This document shows, in pieces, positions 8,689 through 17,151 of a DNA stretch of 64,000 nucleotides; positions within the stretch are counted from its first letter, which is position 1, and each line of letters begins with the position of its first letter. This DNA is from Palsa-1033 sp963735455. GTDB lineage: Bacteria > Chloroflexota > Limnocylindria > Limnocylindrales > CSP1-4. The notes beneath the pieces are model-generated. The model saw nothing but the letters and a program-made list of their open reading frames with translations, did not search any database and had not been told where the DNA came from. Location: positions 434,001 to 498,000 of the forward strand of contig CAVTKZ010000002.1 of the NCBI GenBank assembly GCA_963735455.1. Reading direction: 5' to 3'. Made by a program: the position numbers and the translations under genes.

Positions 8689-8694
8689 TATCCT
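8689..8694 (+). promoter_or_regulatory. -10 box of a likely leaderless promoter for the asparaginase gene
   Basis: TATCCT placed 6 nt before the GTG at 8701, in a 30-bp gap between divergent genes. No ribosome site fits between them. The box fixes the GTG as the probable start. Confidence 0.55.
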
Positions 8695-8700
8695 CGGGCC

Positions 8701-9858
8701 GTGTCCAGCAGCCCTGTCCGCGCGTCGAGGCCGGCCGTCAGGAGCCGCCCGGCGGCGCGCAACGGGGCGGCCCGGGCGGGCGCCGCGCGGAACGGCGTCG
8801 CACCCATCCTCGTCCGCCAGATCCGCAACGGGATCGTCGAATCGGTCCATCGCGGCGACGTCGTCGAGGTCGATGTCAGCGGCCGGCTGATCCGCGCGAT
8901 CGGCAATCCCGATCGGGTCGTGACCCTCCGCTCGTGCGTCAAGCCATTCGGCCTGCTGGCCCTGGTCGAGGCCGGCGGGATCGACGCCTTCGACCTGGCC
9001 CCGGCCGAGCTGGCGATCATGGCCTCGTCCCATTCCGGCGAGGACATCCACGTCCGGACCCTGCAGGGCGTCTTCCGCCGGGCGAACATCAGCCAGGCCG
9101 TGCTGGCCTGCGGCAATGAGGGGATGCCCCTCGACGCGCTCACGGCGGCACGGCTCGCCCGCGACGGCGAGAAGGCCGGCCCGATCCGGCACATGTGCTC
9201 CGGCCAGCACAGCTCGATGATCCTGCTCGCCCGGCTCAACGGCTGGCCCCTCGACGACTATTGGCAGCCCGAGCATCCCAGCCAGGCGGCCTATCGGGCC
9301 GCAGTCGCCGGGGCCTTCCGGACGACGCCCGAGCGGCTGGTCCGGGCGATCGACGGCTGCGGGATCGAGACGTATGCCTTCCCGCTGGCCGAGGTTGCCC
9401 GGGCGTATGCCTTCCTGGCCGATCCGTCGGCTGTCCCGGTCGGCGATCCGCGTGCGCGCCTCGCGTCGTCGATGACCAGGGTCCGGGACGCGATGATCGC
9501 CTACCCGGAGATGGTCGCCGGCACCCGCGATCGCCTCGACACCTCGCTCATGAAGACCCTGCCCGGCCGGGTCGTGAGCAAGGGCGGGATGGAGGCCCTG
9601 CGCGGCCTGGCGATCCTCGGCTCGGACCGCCGGCCATCATCCGGGCTGGCCCTCAAGATCGAAGACGGAAGTGGCTACGAGCGCGCAACATGGGCGGCGA
9701 CGGTCGAGGCGCTGCACCAGGCCGGGCTGCTCGAAGGGGCGACCCTGCGGGCGCTGGCCCGCTACCATCGGCCGCCTTCGCTCGACCCGCACGGGCGGAT
9801 CGCCGCCGAGGCGATCGCCGAATTCGAGCTCGCACCGGTCGGCGAGCTGATCGGCTGA
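8701..9858 (+). CDS. Asparaginase (AnsA/PF06089-type)
   Basis: 385 residues from the GTG at 8701. The first ~30 residues are Arg/Ala-rich and not conserved; the family core begins at VRQIRNGIVESVHRGDVV. Further family landmarks are RSCVKPFGLLALVE, MASSHSGEDIH, CGNEGMPL, RHMCSGQHSSMILLA and DGCGIETYAFPL. These asparaginases resemble the Rhizobium-type enzyme rather than the E. coli AnsA/B fold and hydrolyse L-asparagine to aspartate and ammonia. The start is supported by a TATCCT box 6 nt upstream. It is monocistronic or co-transcribed with the DnaJ-domain gene 28 bp downstream. Confidence 0.85.
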   Translation: MSSSPVRASRPAVRSRPAARNGAARAGAARNGVAPILVRQIRNGIVESVHRGDVVEVDVSGRLIRAIGNPDRVVTLRSCVKPFGLLALVEAGGIDAFDLAPAELAIMASSHSGEDIHVRTLQGVFRRANISQAVLACGNEGMPLDALTAARLARDGEKAGPIRHMCSGQHSSMILLARLNGWPLDDYWQPEHPSQAAYRAAVAGAFRTTPERLVRAIDGCGIETYAFPLAEVARAYAFLADPSAVPVGDPRARLASSMTRVRDAMIAYPEMVAGTRDRLDTSLMKTLPGRVVSKGGMEALRGLAILGSDRRPSSGLALKIEDGSGYERATWAATVEALHQAGLLEGATLRALARYHRPPSLDPHGRIAAEAIAEFELAPVGELIG

Positions 9859-9886
9859 GCCGATCGGAGACCAGCGCAAGGAGCGC

Positions 9887-11314
9887 ATGACACCAGCCAG
9901 CGACCCATATCGAACACTTGGGCTCGATCCGGGCGCGACCTCAGCCGAGATCAAGCGGGCCTATCGCCGGCTCGCCAAGGCGTACCACCCCGACAGCGCC
10001 GGCGAGCGGGCCCTGCCCCGCTTCCTGGCGATCCAGGCGGCCTACGAGCGGCTGACCTCCGGCCAGCCCGGGACGAGGTCGGGCGGCGCCGACGGTGGGT
10101 CACGGCGGACGAGCCCGGCGGGACCCGCCGTCGCCTCCACCGAGCCGGCCGTGGAGCGCCGACGCCGAGCGGGCCCGAGCGACCCGCGACGCCTTCCGGA
10201 AACGCAGCACCCGGGCGGGGGCGCGCTCCGGGCCTGCCGCGGGCGCGACCGGCGGCAGCGCCGGTCCGGGCAGCGCCTCGGGCTCCAGTACTGGCCCGCC
10301 GGCGCGGGTGCCGCCGGTGGGCCGGGCAGTCCCCGGCCCGGTCGCAGCTCGCGCCGGGGTCGGCCGAAGGCCACGATCGGATCGACCTCGTACGACGGCA
10401 CCGAGAGCGAGCCGTTCGAGCCCGGCTGGAGCGGTGCCGGCTGGTATGGCGCCGCCAGCGGCACCTACTGGACGATCAATCCCAAGGAGTACGCCGACCC
10501 GCGCAAGCACGGTCCCGAGTACCTCGCCCGCGCCCGGCGGGGCCCGAAGCCGACGCTCCGACGAGGGGACCAGCGGGATGATCCTCAGCAGGCCGCCGAT
10601 GTCCACGCTGAACCGGATGGCAAGGGCCGGGACTCCGAGGGCGCGGCCGCGCGGCCGACAGACGACGCCGCGGCCGCCGCAGCCGGTGCACCGCAAGCCA
10701 CCGCCGCGGCCCGTCGGCAACCGGCCGGGAGTCTGACTCCCGGACCCAGGGGGTCGCGGCCAGCGAAGGCAGGGCCCCGTCAAACGGGCCGGCGCGGCGC
10801 CGCGGCAGCCCGGCCCCGGCCCGTCCGGCCCATCGCCAGGCGCGGCGCCCATGGGGCCGTCGCACGATCCAGCGCGGCGCGCTTCGGCGGCCTCGAACCG
10901 GCCCGCATCGGCGGATCGTGGCGGGGCCGGCTGCTCCTGGCCGCGCTGGCCTGGTTCCCGATCGGCCTGGCGATCTTCGGCGTCCATGGCCAGGTCACCG
11001 GCTGCTCGCAGTTCCTGGCCGGCTGCACCGATGTCGTTGCCTGGAGCGTGTGGATCCCGCAGGTGATCGTCTTCGTGCTGCTCCTGGCCTCGCCGCGCCT
11101 GGCCTGGATCGCGGCGAGCGGCAGCATCGTGCTGCTGTGCCTGGTCATCCCCCTGGCGGCGGTCCTGACCGCGGGCAGCGGTGGACGGCCGCCGTCGGTC
11201 GCGACGACCGAGCTGCTCTACGGCGCGATGGCCGTGGGCTGGCTGGCCGGGGTCGGGATCGCCCTGTCGGGCCGGATCCCGCTCCCGCCCTGGCGGGCGG
11301 CTCGCGTACGATGA
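9887..11314 (+). CDS. DnaJ-domain membrane protein, probable two frame changes in the linker
   Basis: 475 residues as read. Residues 1-60 form a J domain (DPYRTLGLDPGATSAEIKRA, then AYHPDSAGERALP); the HPD motif that stimulates DnaK is present. After a long linker come three or four hydrophobic segments (around residues 345-465). The reading frame as given between about 10130 and 10365 looks wrong: it is Arg/Gly-rich junk, while the +1 frame gives a sensible helix (DAERARATRDAFRKR). The original frame makes sense again from RPKATIGSTSYDG. So there are probably two compensating indels, one each side. A GGAG site precedes the ATG. It may be a membrane-tethered co-chaperone. The client is unknown. 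Confidence 0.7.
   Translation: MTPASDPYRTLGLDPGATSAEIKRAYRRLAKAYHPDSAGERALPRFLAIQAAYERLTSGQPGTRSGGADGGSRRTSPAGPAVASTEPAVERRRRAGPSDPRRLPETQHPGGGALRACRGRDRRQRRSGQRLGLQYWPAGAGAAGGPGSPRPGRSSRRGRPKATIGSTSYDGTESEPFEPGWSGAGWYGAASGTYWTINPKEYADPRKHGPEYLARARRGPKPTLRRGDQRDDPQQAADVHAEPDGKGRDSEGAAARPTDDAAAAAAGAPQATAAARRQPAGSLTPGPRGSRPAKAGPRQTGRRGAAAARPRPVRPIARRGAHGAVARSSAARFGGLEPARIGGSWRGRLLLAALAWFPIGLAIFGVHGQVTGCSQFLAGCTDVVAWSVWIPQVIVFVLLLASPRLAWIAASGSIVLLCLVIPLAAVLTAGSGGRPPSVATTELLYGAMAVGWLAGVGIALSGRIPLPPWRAARVR
11307..11312 (+). promoter_or_regulatory. -10 box of a likely leaderless promoter for the DtxR gene
   Basis: TACGAT, 6 nt before the GTG at 11319. It overlaps the stop codon of the DnaJ-domain gene. 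Confidence 0.45.
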
Positions 11315-11318
11315 GGCT

Positions 11319-12050
11319 GTGACCCGACACCACATCGCCAGCGCAATCTCGAGCGCGGCCCAGGAGTATCTGCTCGCCCTGCGGGTCATGGCGGTCGACG
11401 GCTCGCGGGTGACGGCCGCCCAGGTCGGCCGGCACCTGGGCGTCACCACCCAGGCCGCCAGCGAGATGTTCCGCCGGCTGGCTGCCGACGGCCTCGTGTC
11501 GCAGGCCGGGGGCCGGGAGCTGGTCCTGACCGAGCCCGGCCGGGCAGCGGCCGATGCGATCTTCCGCCGCCACGCCCTGCTCGAGTGGCTGCTGACCTCG
11601 GTGATCGGCCTGGGCTGGGCCGAATCGGACGAGGAGGCGGCCCGCCTGCAGGGCGCCATCTCACCGCGCGTCGAGGCCCGCCTCGACGAGATGCTCGGCC
11701 ACCCGGAGACCTGCCCCCACGGCAATCCGATCGACGCCGCGACCGCCCGTCGCCGGCCGCCCGGCACGCCCCTCGACCAGGTCGAGGCCGGCAGCCGGGC
11801 GACGATCTACCGGATCACCGAGGAGGCCGAGGAAGACGCCGGCCTGCTGTCGTACCTCGAGGCGCGGGCGCTCACGCCGGGGGCCGGGGTCAATGTCCTG
11901 GCCCGCTCCGAATCGCTCGACTCGCTGACCCTCGAGGGCCCCCGCGGTCGAGCAACGCTCGGGCTCCGGCCGGCGGCCCTGATCCGGGTCCTGCCCGGCG
12001 AGGCGGACCCGGCCCTCTTCCACCACGTCCCGGGCAGCGAGCGCCGGTGA
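11319..12050 (+). CDS. DtxR/MntR-family metal-dependent transcriptional regulator
   Basis: 243 residues from the GTG at 11319. An N-terminal winged helix (EYLLALRVMAVDGSRVTAAQ, then VGRHLGVTTQAASEMFRRL) is followed by the metal-binding and dimerisation domain, including the RRHALLEWLL helix, PHGNPID, and a C-terminal FeoA/SH3-like domain (residues ~150-240). Such proteins bind Fe(II) or Mn(II) and repress metal uptake genes. No metal transporter is nearby in this window, so its targets are elsewhere. The start sits 6 nt behind TACGAT. Its TGA overlaps the GTG of gltX by 4 bp, so the two genes are translationally coupled, which is an unusual pairing. Confidence 0.9.
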   Translation: MTRHHIASAISSAAQEYLLALRVMAVDGSRVTAAQVGRHLGVTTQAASEMFRRLAADGLVSQAGGRELVLTEPGRAAADAIFRRHALLEWLLTSVIGLGWAESDEEAARLQGAISPRVEARLDEMLGHPETCPHGNPIDAATARRRPPGTPLDQVEAGSRATIYRITEEAEEDAGLLSYLEARALTPGAGVNVLARSESLDSLTLEGPRGRATLGLRPAALIRVLPGEADPALFHHVPGSERR

Positions 12051-13546
12051 CGGCCGAAGGCGCCCCGGTCCGGGTCCGGATCGCGCCGAGCCCGACCGGC
12101 CCGCTCCACATCGGGACGGCCCGGACCGCCCTCTTCAACTACCTCTTCGCCCGGCACACCGGTGGCACGTTCGTGCTCCGGCTCGAGGACACCGACGTCG
12201 AGCGCTCGACCGGCGCGTTCGAGCAGGACATCCTCGATGGCCTGCGCTGGCTGGGCCTGGGCTGGGACGAGGGTCCCGGGCTGGCCGGCCAGCCCGACCA
12301 CGGCCCGTATGGCCCGTATCGCCAGATGGAGCGGCTCGCTCGCTACAAGGCGATCAGCGACCGGCTGCTGGCCGACGACCAGGCCTACTACTGCTACTGC
12401 ACGGCGGCCGAGCTCGACGCCGAGCGCAAGCGGCTCGAGGCCGCCCACCTGCCGCCGCGCTACAGCGGCCGCTGCGCCCATCTCAGCGCCGCCGAACGGG
12501 CGGCCTTCGAGGTGGAGGGCCGCCGGCCGGCGATCCGCTTCCGGATCCAGCCGGGGGTGGTGGCCTTCGACGACCTGGTCCGGGGCCACGTCGAGATCGA
12601 CGCCGCCGCCCTCGGCGGCGACCTGGTCATCGTTCGCGCCGACGGCACGCCGCTCTACCACTTCTGCGTCGTGGTCGACGACGCGGCGATGAAGATCAGC
12701 CACGTGATCCGGGGCGAGGATCACCTGAGCAACACGCCCAAGCACATCCTCCTGTTCCGGGCCCTGGGCGAGGCCGAGCCGCTCTTCGCCCACCTGCCGC
12801 TCATCCTCAATCCCGATCGGACGAAGATGAGCAAGCGCAAGAGCCAGACGGCGGTCGACGACTACATCAACGAGGGCTTCATTCGCGAGGGCCTGGTCAA
12901 CTACCTGGCCCTCCTCGGCTGGTCGACCGGCAGCGAGGAGGAGATCCTGGGCCTCGACGAGATCGCGGCCCGCTTCAGCCTGGAGCATGTCCAGAAGGGC
13001 GGGGCGGTCTTCGATCGCGAGCGCCTCGAGTGGCTGAACGGCCAGTGGATCCGGCGCCTGGCCCCGCTCGAGCTGGTCGATCGGCTGCGGCCGTTCGTCC
13101 AGGCCGAGGCCGACGCCGGCCGGATCGATCGAATGCCGGCCGACACCGAGCTGGCGGCCCTGGTGCCTCTCGTCCAGGAGCGCCTGCCGGTCCTCGGCGC
13201 GATCGGTGACCTGGTCGACTTCCTGTTTGCCGATCGGCTCACGCTCGACCCCGACTTGCTCGTGCCCAAGCGCTGGGATCGAGCGACGACCGTGGCCGGC
13301 CTGGTCGCGGCCCGGGCGGCCCTCGCCCGGATCGGGTCGGCGGCCTTCGAGCCCGAAGCCCTCGAAGAGTCGCTCCGAGCGCTGGCCGAGGAGACTGGCT
13401 GGAAGGCCGGCGACCTGTTCATGGCGATCCGGGTGGCGGTCACCGGCCGGACGGCTACCCCGCCGCTCTTCCAGACCCTCGTCGCGCTCGGCCGGGAACG
13501 TGTCCTGGCCCGCCTCGACGCGGCGATCGAGGTGCTTGCTTCGTGA
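12047..13546 (+). CDS. gltX: Glutamyl-tRNA synthetase
   Basis: 499-residue class I aminoacyl-tRNA synthetase. The HIGH-type motif is in IAPSPTGPLHIGTARTALFN (His at residue 21) and the KMSKS-type motif in RTKMSKRKSQ. HVIRGEDHLSNTPKHILLFRA-type residues of the catalytic fold follow. The GTG start overlaps the DtxR stop (GTGA), and nothing upstream fits the family. Whether the enzyme is discriminating (Glu only) or also charges tRNA-Gln is not decidable here. An essential gene with an intact frame, in contrast to many disrupted accessory genes nearby. Confidence 0.97.
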   Translation: MTAEGAPVRVRIAPSPTGPLHIGTARTALFNYLFARHTGGTFVLRLEDTDVERSTGAFEQDILDGLRWLGLGWDEGPGLAGQPDHGPYGPYRQMERLARYKAISDRLLADDQAYYCYCTAAELDAERKRLEAAHLPPRYSGRCAHLSAAERAAFEVEGRRPAIRFRIQPGVVAFDDLVRGHVEIDAAALGGDLVIVRADGTPLYHFCVVVDDAAMKISHVIRGEDHLSNTPKHILLFRALGEAEPLFAHLPLILNPDRTKMSKRKSQTAVDDYINEGFIREGLVNYLALLGWSTGSEEEILGLDEIAARFSLEHVQKGGAVFDRERLEWLNGQWIRRLAPLELVDRLRPFVQAEADAGRIDRMPADTELAALVPLVQERLPVLGAIGDLVDFLFADRLTLDPDLLVPKRWDRATTVAGLVAARAALARIGSAAFEPEALEESLRALAEETGWKAGDLFMAIRVAVTGRTATPPLFQTLVALGRERVLARLDAAIEVLAS

Positions 13547-13566
13547 CTGGCCAGAGGAGGGATGAA

Positions 13567-13971
13567 ATGAACCACGCGACCGTCCAGGCCTGGCTCGATC
13601 GCTACAGCGAGGCCTGGCAGACCTACGAACCGGACGCGATCCGGGACCTGTTCAGTCCCGACGCCGAGTATCGCTACCACGCCTGGGACGAGCCGATCGT
13701 CGGTCGCGAGGCGATCGTGGCCGACTGGCTCAGCCCCGGCGGCGACCCGGCTGAACGCGATCAACCGGGCTCGTTCCGGTCCCACTACGAGCCATGGCTC
13801 GTGGAGGCCGATCGGGCCGTCGCGATCGGGACGAGCGATTACGACGAGGCCGGCGACCGGCCTGCCCGGACCTATTACAACTGCTGGCTGCTCGAGTTCG
13901 ACGGGGACGGCCGGTGTCGCTCGTTCGTCGAGTACTACAACCTCCAGCGTCGCGAACAGGCCGGCGGTTGA
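13567..13971 (+). CDS. SnoaL/NTF2-like domain protein
   Basis: 134 residues, a single cystatin-like alpha+beta cone: QAWLDRYSEAWQTYEPDAIR is the first helix, then FSPDAEYRYHAWDEPIVGRE and the C-terminal strands (ARTYYNCWLLEFDGDGRC, FVEYYN). The ATG at 13567 follows a strong GAGGAGGGATGAA ribosome site; the longer frame from 13543 lacks one. Such domains serve as small isomerases, hydrolases or ligand pockets, and no catalytic residues can be assigned. It lies between gltX and the Pho-box regulator. Confidence 0.75.
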   Translation: MNHATVQAWLDRYSEAWQTYEPDAIRDLFSPDAEYRYHAWDEPIVGREAIVADWLSPGGDPAERDQPGSFRSHYEPWLVEADRAVAIGTSDYDEAGDRPARTYYNCWLLEFDGDGRCRSFVEYYNLQRREQAGG

Positions 13972-14010
13972 CCGTCCCGGTTCGCGACACCGCGCCGGCC
14001 CGGCGAGCCG

Positions 14011-14038
14011 GTTAACGATCCGTTCACGGCCCGTTGAC
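14011..14038 (+). promoter_or_regulatory. Pho box upstream of the OmpR-family regulator
   Basis: Three direct repeats of GTTNAC in exact 11-nt register: GTTAAC at 14011, GTTCAC at 14022 and GTTGAC at 14033. This is the architecture of PhoB/PhoP/RegX3 operators. It ends 25 bp before the regulator start, which suggests autoregulation. A matching array precedes pstS. Confidence 0.75.
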
Positions 14039-14063
14039 CAGCGTGCTCCAGCCTGTGCCCCAC

Positions 14064-14759
14064 ATGGCACGCACGATCCTGGTCGTCGACGATGAGCCGA
14101 CCCAGCGCGAGATGCTGGCCGAGGCCCTCGAGGCGGAGGGCTTCACGATCGTGACCGCAGCCGATGGCCGCGATGCCCTCCTCAAGTTCCGGGAAACCCG
14201 GCCGGACCTTGTCCTGCTCGACCTGATGCTGCCCGAGATGTCCGGGATCGAGGTCTGCCGGATCATCCGGGCGGAGTCGGGCGTGCCGATCCTGATGCTG
14301 ACCGCCAAGGACTCCGAGCTCGACAAGGTGGTCGGCCTGGAGCTCGGCGCCGACGACTACGTCACCAAGCCGTTCAGCCTGCGCGAGCTGATCGCCCGGG
14401 TCCGGGCCCAGTTCCGGCGGACCGAGCAGCAGGCGACCGGCGGACCGCAGCCGACCCTGGTCGACGTCGGCGCAGTCCAGGTCGACCTCGCCGGCCACCG
14501 CCTGCTCCGCGACGGGGTCACCGTGCCGCTCAAGCCCAAGGCCTTCGAGCTGCTCGCCTTCCTGGTCCGCAACCCCGGCCAAGTCTTCACCCGGGACCAG
14601 CTCCTGGAGCACGTCTGGGGCTACGACTACGCCGGCGAGACCCGTACGGTCGACGTCCACGTCCACTGGCTGCGCTCGCGGATCGAGGACGATCCGGCCA
14701 ACCCCGAGTTCCTGCATACGGTCCGCGGCACGGGCTACGTCTTCCGCCGCCCGGCCTGA
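14064..14759 (+). CDS. OmpR/PhoB-family response regulator (RegX3/PhoP-like)
   Basis: 231 residues. Receiver domain 1-120 with acidic pocket D9/D10, phosphoacceptor D53 (LLDLMLPEMSG), T80 and K102. The winged-helix DNA-binding domain at 130-231 has LKPKAFELLAFLVRNPGQVF and TVDVHVHWLRSRIEDDP, ending RGTGYVFR. The ATG at 14064 begins the conserved ARTILVVDDE. The Pho box just upstream and the PhoR-like kinase at 22.4 kb suggest this is the phosphate regulator of the pst operon. It is not next to its kinase; it is flanked by gltX and proS. No separate ribosome site is obvious. Confidence 0.9.
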   Translation: MARTILVVDDEPTQREMLAEALEAEGFTIVTAADGRDALLKFRETRPDLVLLDLMLPEMSGIEVCRIIRAESGVPILMLTAKDSELDKVVGLELGADDYVTKPFSLRELIARVRAQFRRTEQQATGGPQPTLVDVGAVQVDLAGHRLLRDGVTVPLKPKAFELLAFLVRNPGQVFTRDQLLEHVWGYDYAGETRTVDVHVHWLRSRIEDDPANPEFLHTVRGTGYVFRRPA

Positions 14760-14795
14760 GCCGGGCCGCTCCTGACCGGGCTGGGCGCCCGCCGG

Positions 14796-14801
14796 TATCC
14801 T
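14796..14801 (+). promoter_or_regulatory. -10 box of a likely leaderless promoter for proS
   Basis: TATCCT, 7 nt before the ATG at 14809, in the 49-bp gap after the response regulator. Confidence 0.5.
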
Positions 14802-14808
14802 TGGCCGC

Positions 14809-16542
14809 ATGCGCCTGAGCCAGCTCTTCTTCGCAACCCTGCGTGACGACCCCGCCGACGCGGAGATGCCGTCCCATCGCCTGCTCCTGCGCGCCGGCTA
14901 CCTGCGCCAGCTTGGCTCGGGCCTGTATTCGCTCCTGCCCCTCGGCTTCCGGGTCAACAAGCGGGTCGAGCAGGTGATCCGCGAGGAGATGAACGCGATC
15001 GGCGGCCAGGAGCTCGAGATGCCGGTCATCCACCCCGCCGACCTGTGGCGGGAGTCCGGCCGCTACGACCAGATCGGCCCGGAGATGGCCCGCTTCAAGG
15101 ACCGCGGCGATCGGGACATGGTGATCGCGATGACCCACGAGGAGGTGGTCACCGACCTGCTCCGGGACATCATCCGGTCCTACCGGCAGCTGCCCGTCCG
15201 GCTCTACCACTTCCAGACCAAGTTCCGCGACGAGCCGCGCTCCCGCGGCGGCCTGATCCGGGTCCGCGAGTTCGTGATGAAGGATTCGTACAGCTGCGAT
15301 CGTGACGATGAGGGCCTCGACGCGAGCTACTGGGCCCACCATGGCGCGTACGTCCGGATCTTCGAGCGCCTCGGCCTCGAGGCGATCCCGGTTGCCTCGG
15401 ACGTGGGGATGATGGGCGGCAGCCTGGCCCACGAGTTCATGGTCCTCAACCCGGCCGGCGAGGACGTCCTGGTCCTGTGCGATTCGTGCGGCTTCTCGGC
15501 CAATCGCCAGGTGGCCACGGTCGACGTCCCGCGGGCCGCGCCGGAGCCCGAGCTGGCCCTCGAGGAGATCGAGACGCCGGGCACGACGACGATCGCCGAG
15601 CTGGCGACGTTCCTGGGGATCGACGCGTCGAGGACGGCCAAGGCGGCCTTCTTCACCGCCGGCGATGGCCGCCTGATCACCGCGATCGTGCGCGGCGACC
15701 GCGACGTCAACGAGACCAAGCTGAGCAACGTGGCCAAGGTCGCCGGCGGGCTCCGCCCGGCGACGATCGACGAGATCCATGCCGCCGGGATGGAGCCCGG
15801 CTACGGCTCGGCCGTTGGCGCCCACGACACGTTCGTGGTCGTCGACCCGCTCGCCGCCGGCAGCCCGAACCTGGTCGCCGGCGCCAACCGGGTCGGCTAC
15901 CACCTGCGCAACGTGAACCTTGGCCGCGACTTCCAGGCCGACCTGGTCGCCGACATCGACAACGCCCGCGAGGGCGACCCCTGCCCGGTCTGCGGCCATC
16001 CGGTCATCCTGCGCAACGGCATCGAGGTCGGCAACATCTTCAAGCTGGGCACCCGCTACAGCGCGGCGCTCGGAGCGACCTACCTGGGCGAGGATGGCCA
16101 GGCCCACCCGATCGTGATGGGCTCGTACGGGATCGGCCTGGGCCGCAATGTCGCCTGCATCGTCGAGGCGCACCACGACGAGAAGGGGATTGCCTGGCCC
16201 GACGAGGTTGCGCCCTACCCGGCCCACCTGGTGTCGATCGGGGCGAACAAGGAGCCGCGCGTGGGCGAGCTGGCCAAGGAGCTCCACGACGGCGCCGCGG
16301 CGAGCGGCCGCGAGATCCTGTGGGACGATCGCGACGAGTCGCCGGGCGTGAAGTTCACCGATGCCGAGCTGCTGGGCATGCCCTGGATCGTGACGATCAG
16401 CCCGCGCTCGCTGGCGGCCGGCGGCGTCGAGGTCACCCGCCGGGCCACCGCCGAGCGCTCGGTCATGCCCCTCGAGGGTGCCCGGGCGTGGTTGACGGGA
16501 TCCGGTCCTGCGCCTGAGCCGGCGACTCCAGCAGCGGTCTAG
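14809..16542 (+). CDS. proS: Prolyl-tRNA synthetase (bacterial type with editing insertion)
   Basis: 577-residue class II synthetase of the long bacterial form. N-terminal LSQLFFATLRDDPADAEMPS and HRLLLRAGYLRQLGSGLYSL; motif 2 region FQTKFRDEPRSRGGLIRVRE; an INS editing domain in the middle (residues ~220-400); motif 3 GSYGIGLGRNVACIVE; and a C-terminal anticodon-binding domain. The frame is clean. The start follows TATCCT by 7 nt with no leader. Essential housekeeping gene, transcribed alone. Confidence 0.97.
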   Translation: MRLSQLFFATLRDDPADAEMPSHRLLLRAGYLRQLGSGLYSLLPLGFRVNKRVEQVIREEMNAIGGQELEMPVIHPADLWRESGRYDQIGPEMARFKDRGDRDMVIAMTHEEVVTDLLRDIIRSYRQLPVRLYHFQTKFRDEPRSRGGLIRVREFVMKDSYSCDRDDEGLDASYWAHHGAYVRIFERLGLEAIPVASDVGMMGGSLAHEFMVLNPAGEDVLVLCDSCGFSANRQVATVDVPRAAPEPELALEEIETPGTTTIAELATFLGIDASRTAKAAFFTAGDGRLITAIVRGDRDVNETKLSNVAKVAGGLRPATIDEIHAAGMEPGYGSAVGAHDTFVVVDPLAAGSPNLVAGANRVGYHLRNVNLGRDFQADLVADIDNAREGDPCPVCGHPVILRNGIEVGNIFKLGTRYSAALGATYLGEDGQAHPIVMGSYGIGLGRNVACIVEAHHDEKGIAWPDEVAPYPAHLVSIGANKEPRVGELAKELHDGAAASGREILWDDRDESPGVKFTDAELLGMPWIVTISPRSLAAGGVEVTRRATAERSVMPLEGARAWLTGSGPAPEPATPAAV

Positions 16543-16553
16543 CCACCTGCCTC

Positions 16554-16581
16554 AGCGGGCCGGCGCCGACCCGGGCCCGCT
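16554..16581 (+). terminator. Hairpin between convergent proS and tautomerase genes
   Basis: AGCGGGCC (16554-16561) pairs with GGCCCGCT (16574-16581). There is no T-run on either side, so it may act with Rho or only block read-through. Confidence 0.4.
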
Positions 16582-16592
16582 GCCCGGCGGAC

Positions 16593-17027
16593 CTAGGCCT
16601 TGGCCTGCAGCTCGGCGATCTGGGCCCGCGCGGCGGCCACCAGCTCCTCGTTCGTGCTGGCGTGGCCCTTCAGGCCCCAGCCGCCCTGCGGCGCTTCGGT
16701 CAGCAGGACCCACGTCCGGTCGGGCAGGCTCGGGTCTCCGGCAGCCGCGGCAACCAGCGCGGTGAGCTGGGCCACGACCGCGAGCTGCTTGTCCCGATCG
16801 AGGGCGCCGGCGTTGGTCAGCACCTGGACCCGGACGTAGCTGCCCTCGCCGTCGACATTGGACAGGTCGCCGGCCGGCAGGTCATGGACGAAGGCCGCGG
16901 TGTTCTGGCGGAACATCGGGATGTTCGGGACCCCTTCGACCGTCATCACGGTCGAGGCGAGGTCGATCGCCAGCTGGTGCTTGTCGGCGAACGTGCCCGA
17001 CGTGGCGTAGACGTCGATCATCGGCAT
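16593..17027 (-). CDS. Tautomerase-superfamily protein (MSAD-like)
   Basis: 144 residues from the ATG at 17027, chosen because removal of the initiator Met exposes the N-terminal proline (M-PMIDVYA) that acts as general base in this superfamily. The length is about two beta-alpha-beta units, as in malonate semialdehyde decarboxylase or cis-CaaD-like enzymes rather than 62-residue 4-OT. GAGGAG-like bases (AGGAGTCCTCGAG) precede the start. It is divergent from a TetR regulator, with a candidate operator between them, so its expression is probably repressed by that regulator. The substrate is not identifiable; malonate semialdehyde would fit beta-alanine breakdown in the left cluster, but that is speculative. 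Confidence 0.75.
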   Translation of the reverse strand: MPMIDVYATSGTFADKHQLAIDLASTVMTVEGVPNIPMFRQNTAAFVHDLPAGDLSNVDGEGSYVRVQVLTNAGALDRDKQLAVVAQLTALVAAAAGDPSLPDRTWVLLTEAPQGGWGLKGHASTNEELVAAARAQIAELQAKA

Positions 17028-17039
17028 CTCGAGGACTCC

Positions 17040-17059
17040 TATGTAGGTCAACCGTCATA
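17040..17059. promoter_or_regulatory. Candidate TetR operator (imperfect palindrome)
   Basis: TATGTAGGTC followed by AACCGTCATA, 7 of 10 positions symmetric, 13 bp upstream of the tautomerase start and about 90 bp upstream of the divergent TetR gene. Position and symmetry suit a TetR-family dimer site. Confidence 0.4.
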
Positions 17060-17151
17060 CTGGAGTCTGGAGCAGGCGGCGGGCGGCGTCAACAGCGATG
17101 CCCGGATCGACAGAAATATGATGGCTGCATACCGTCGCAGACGGAGGTGGA

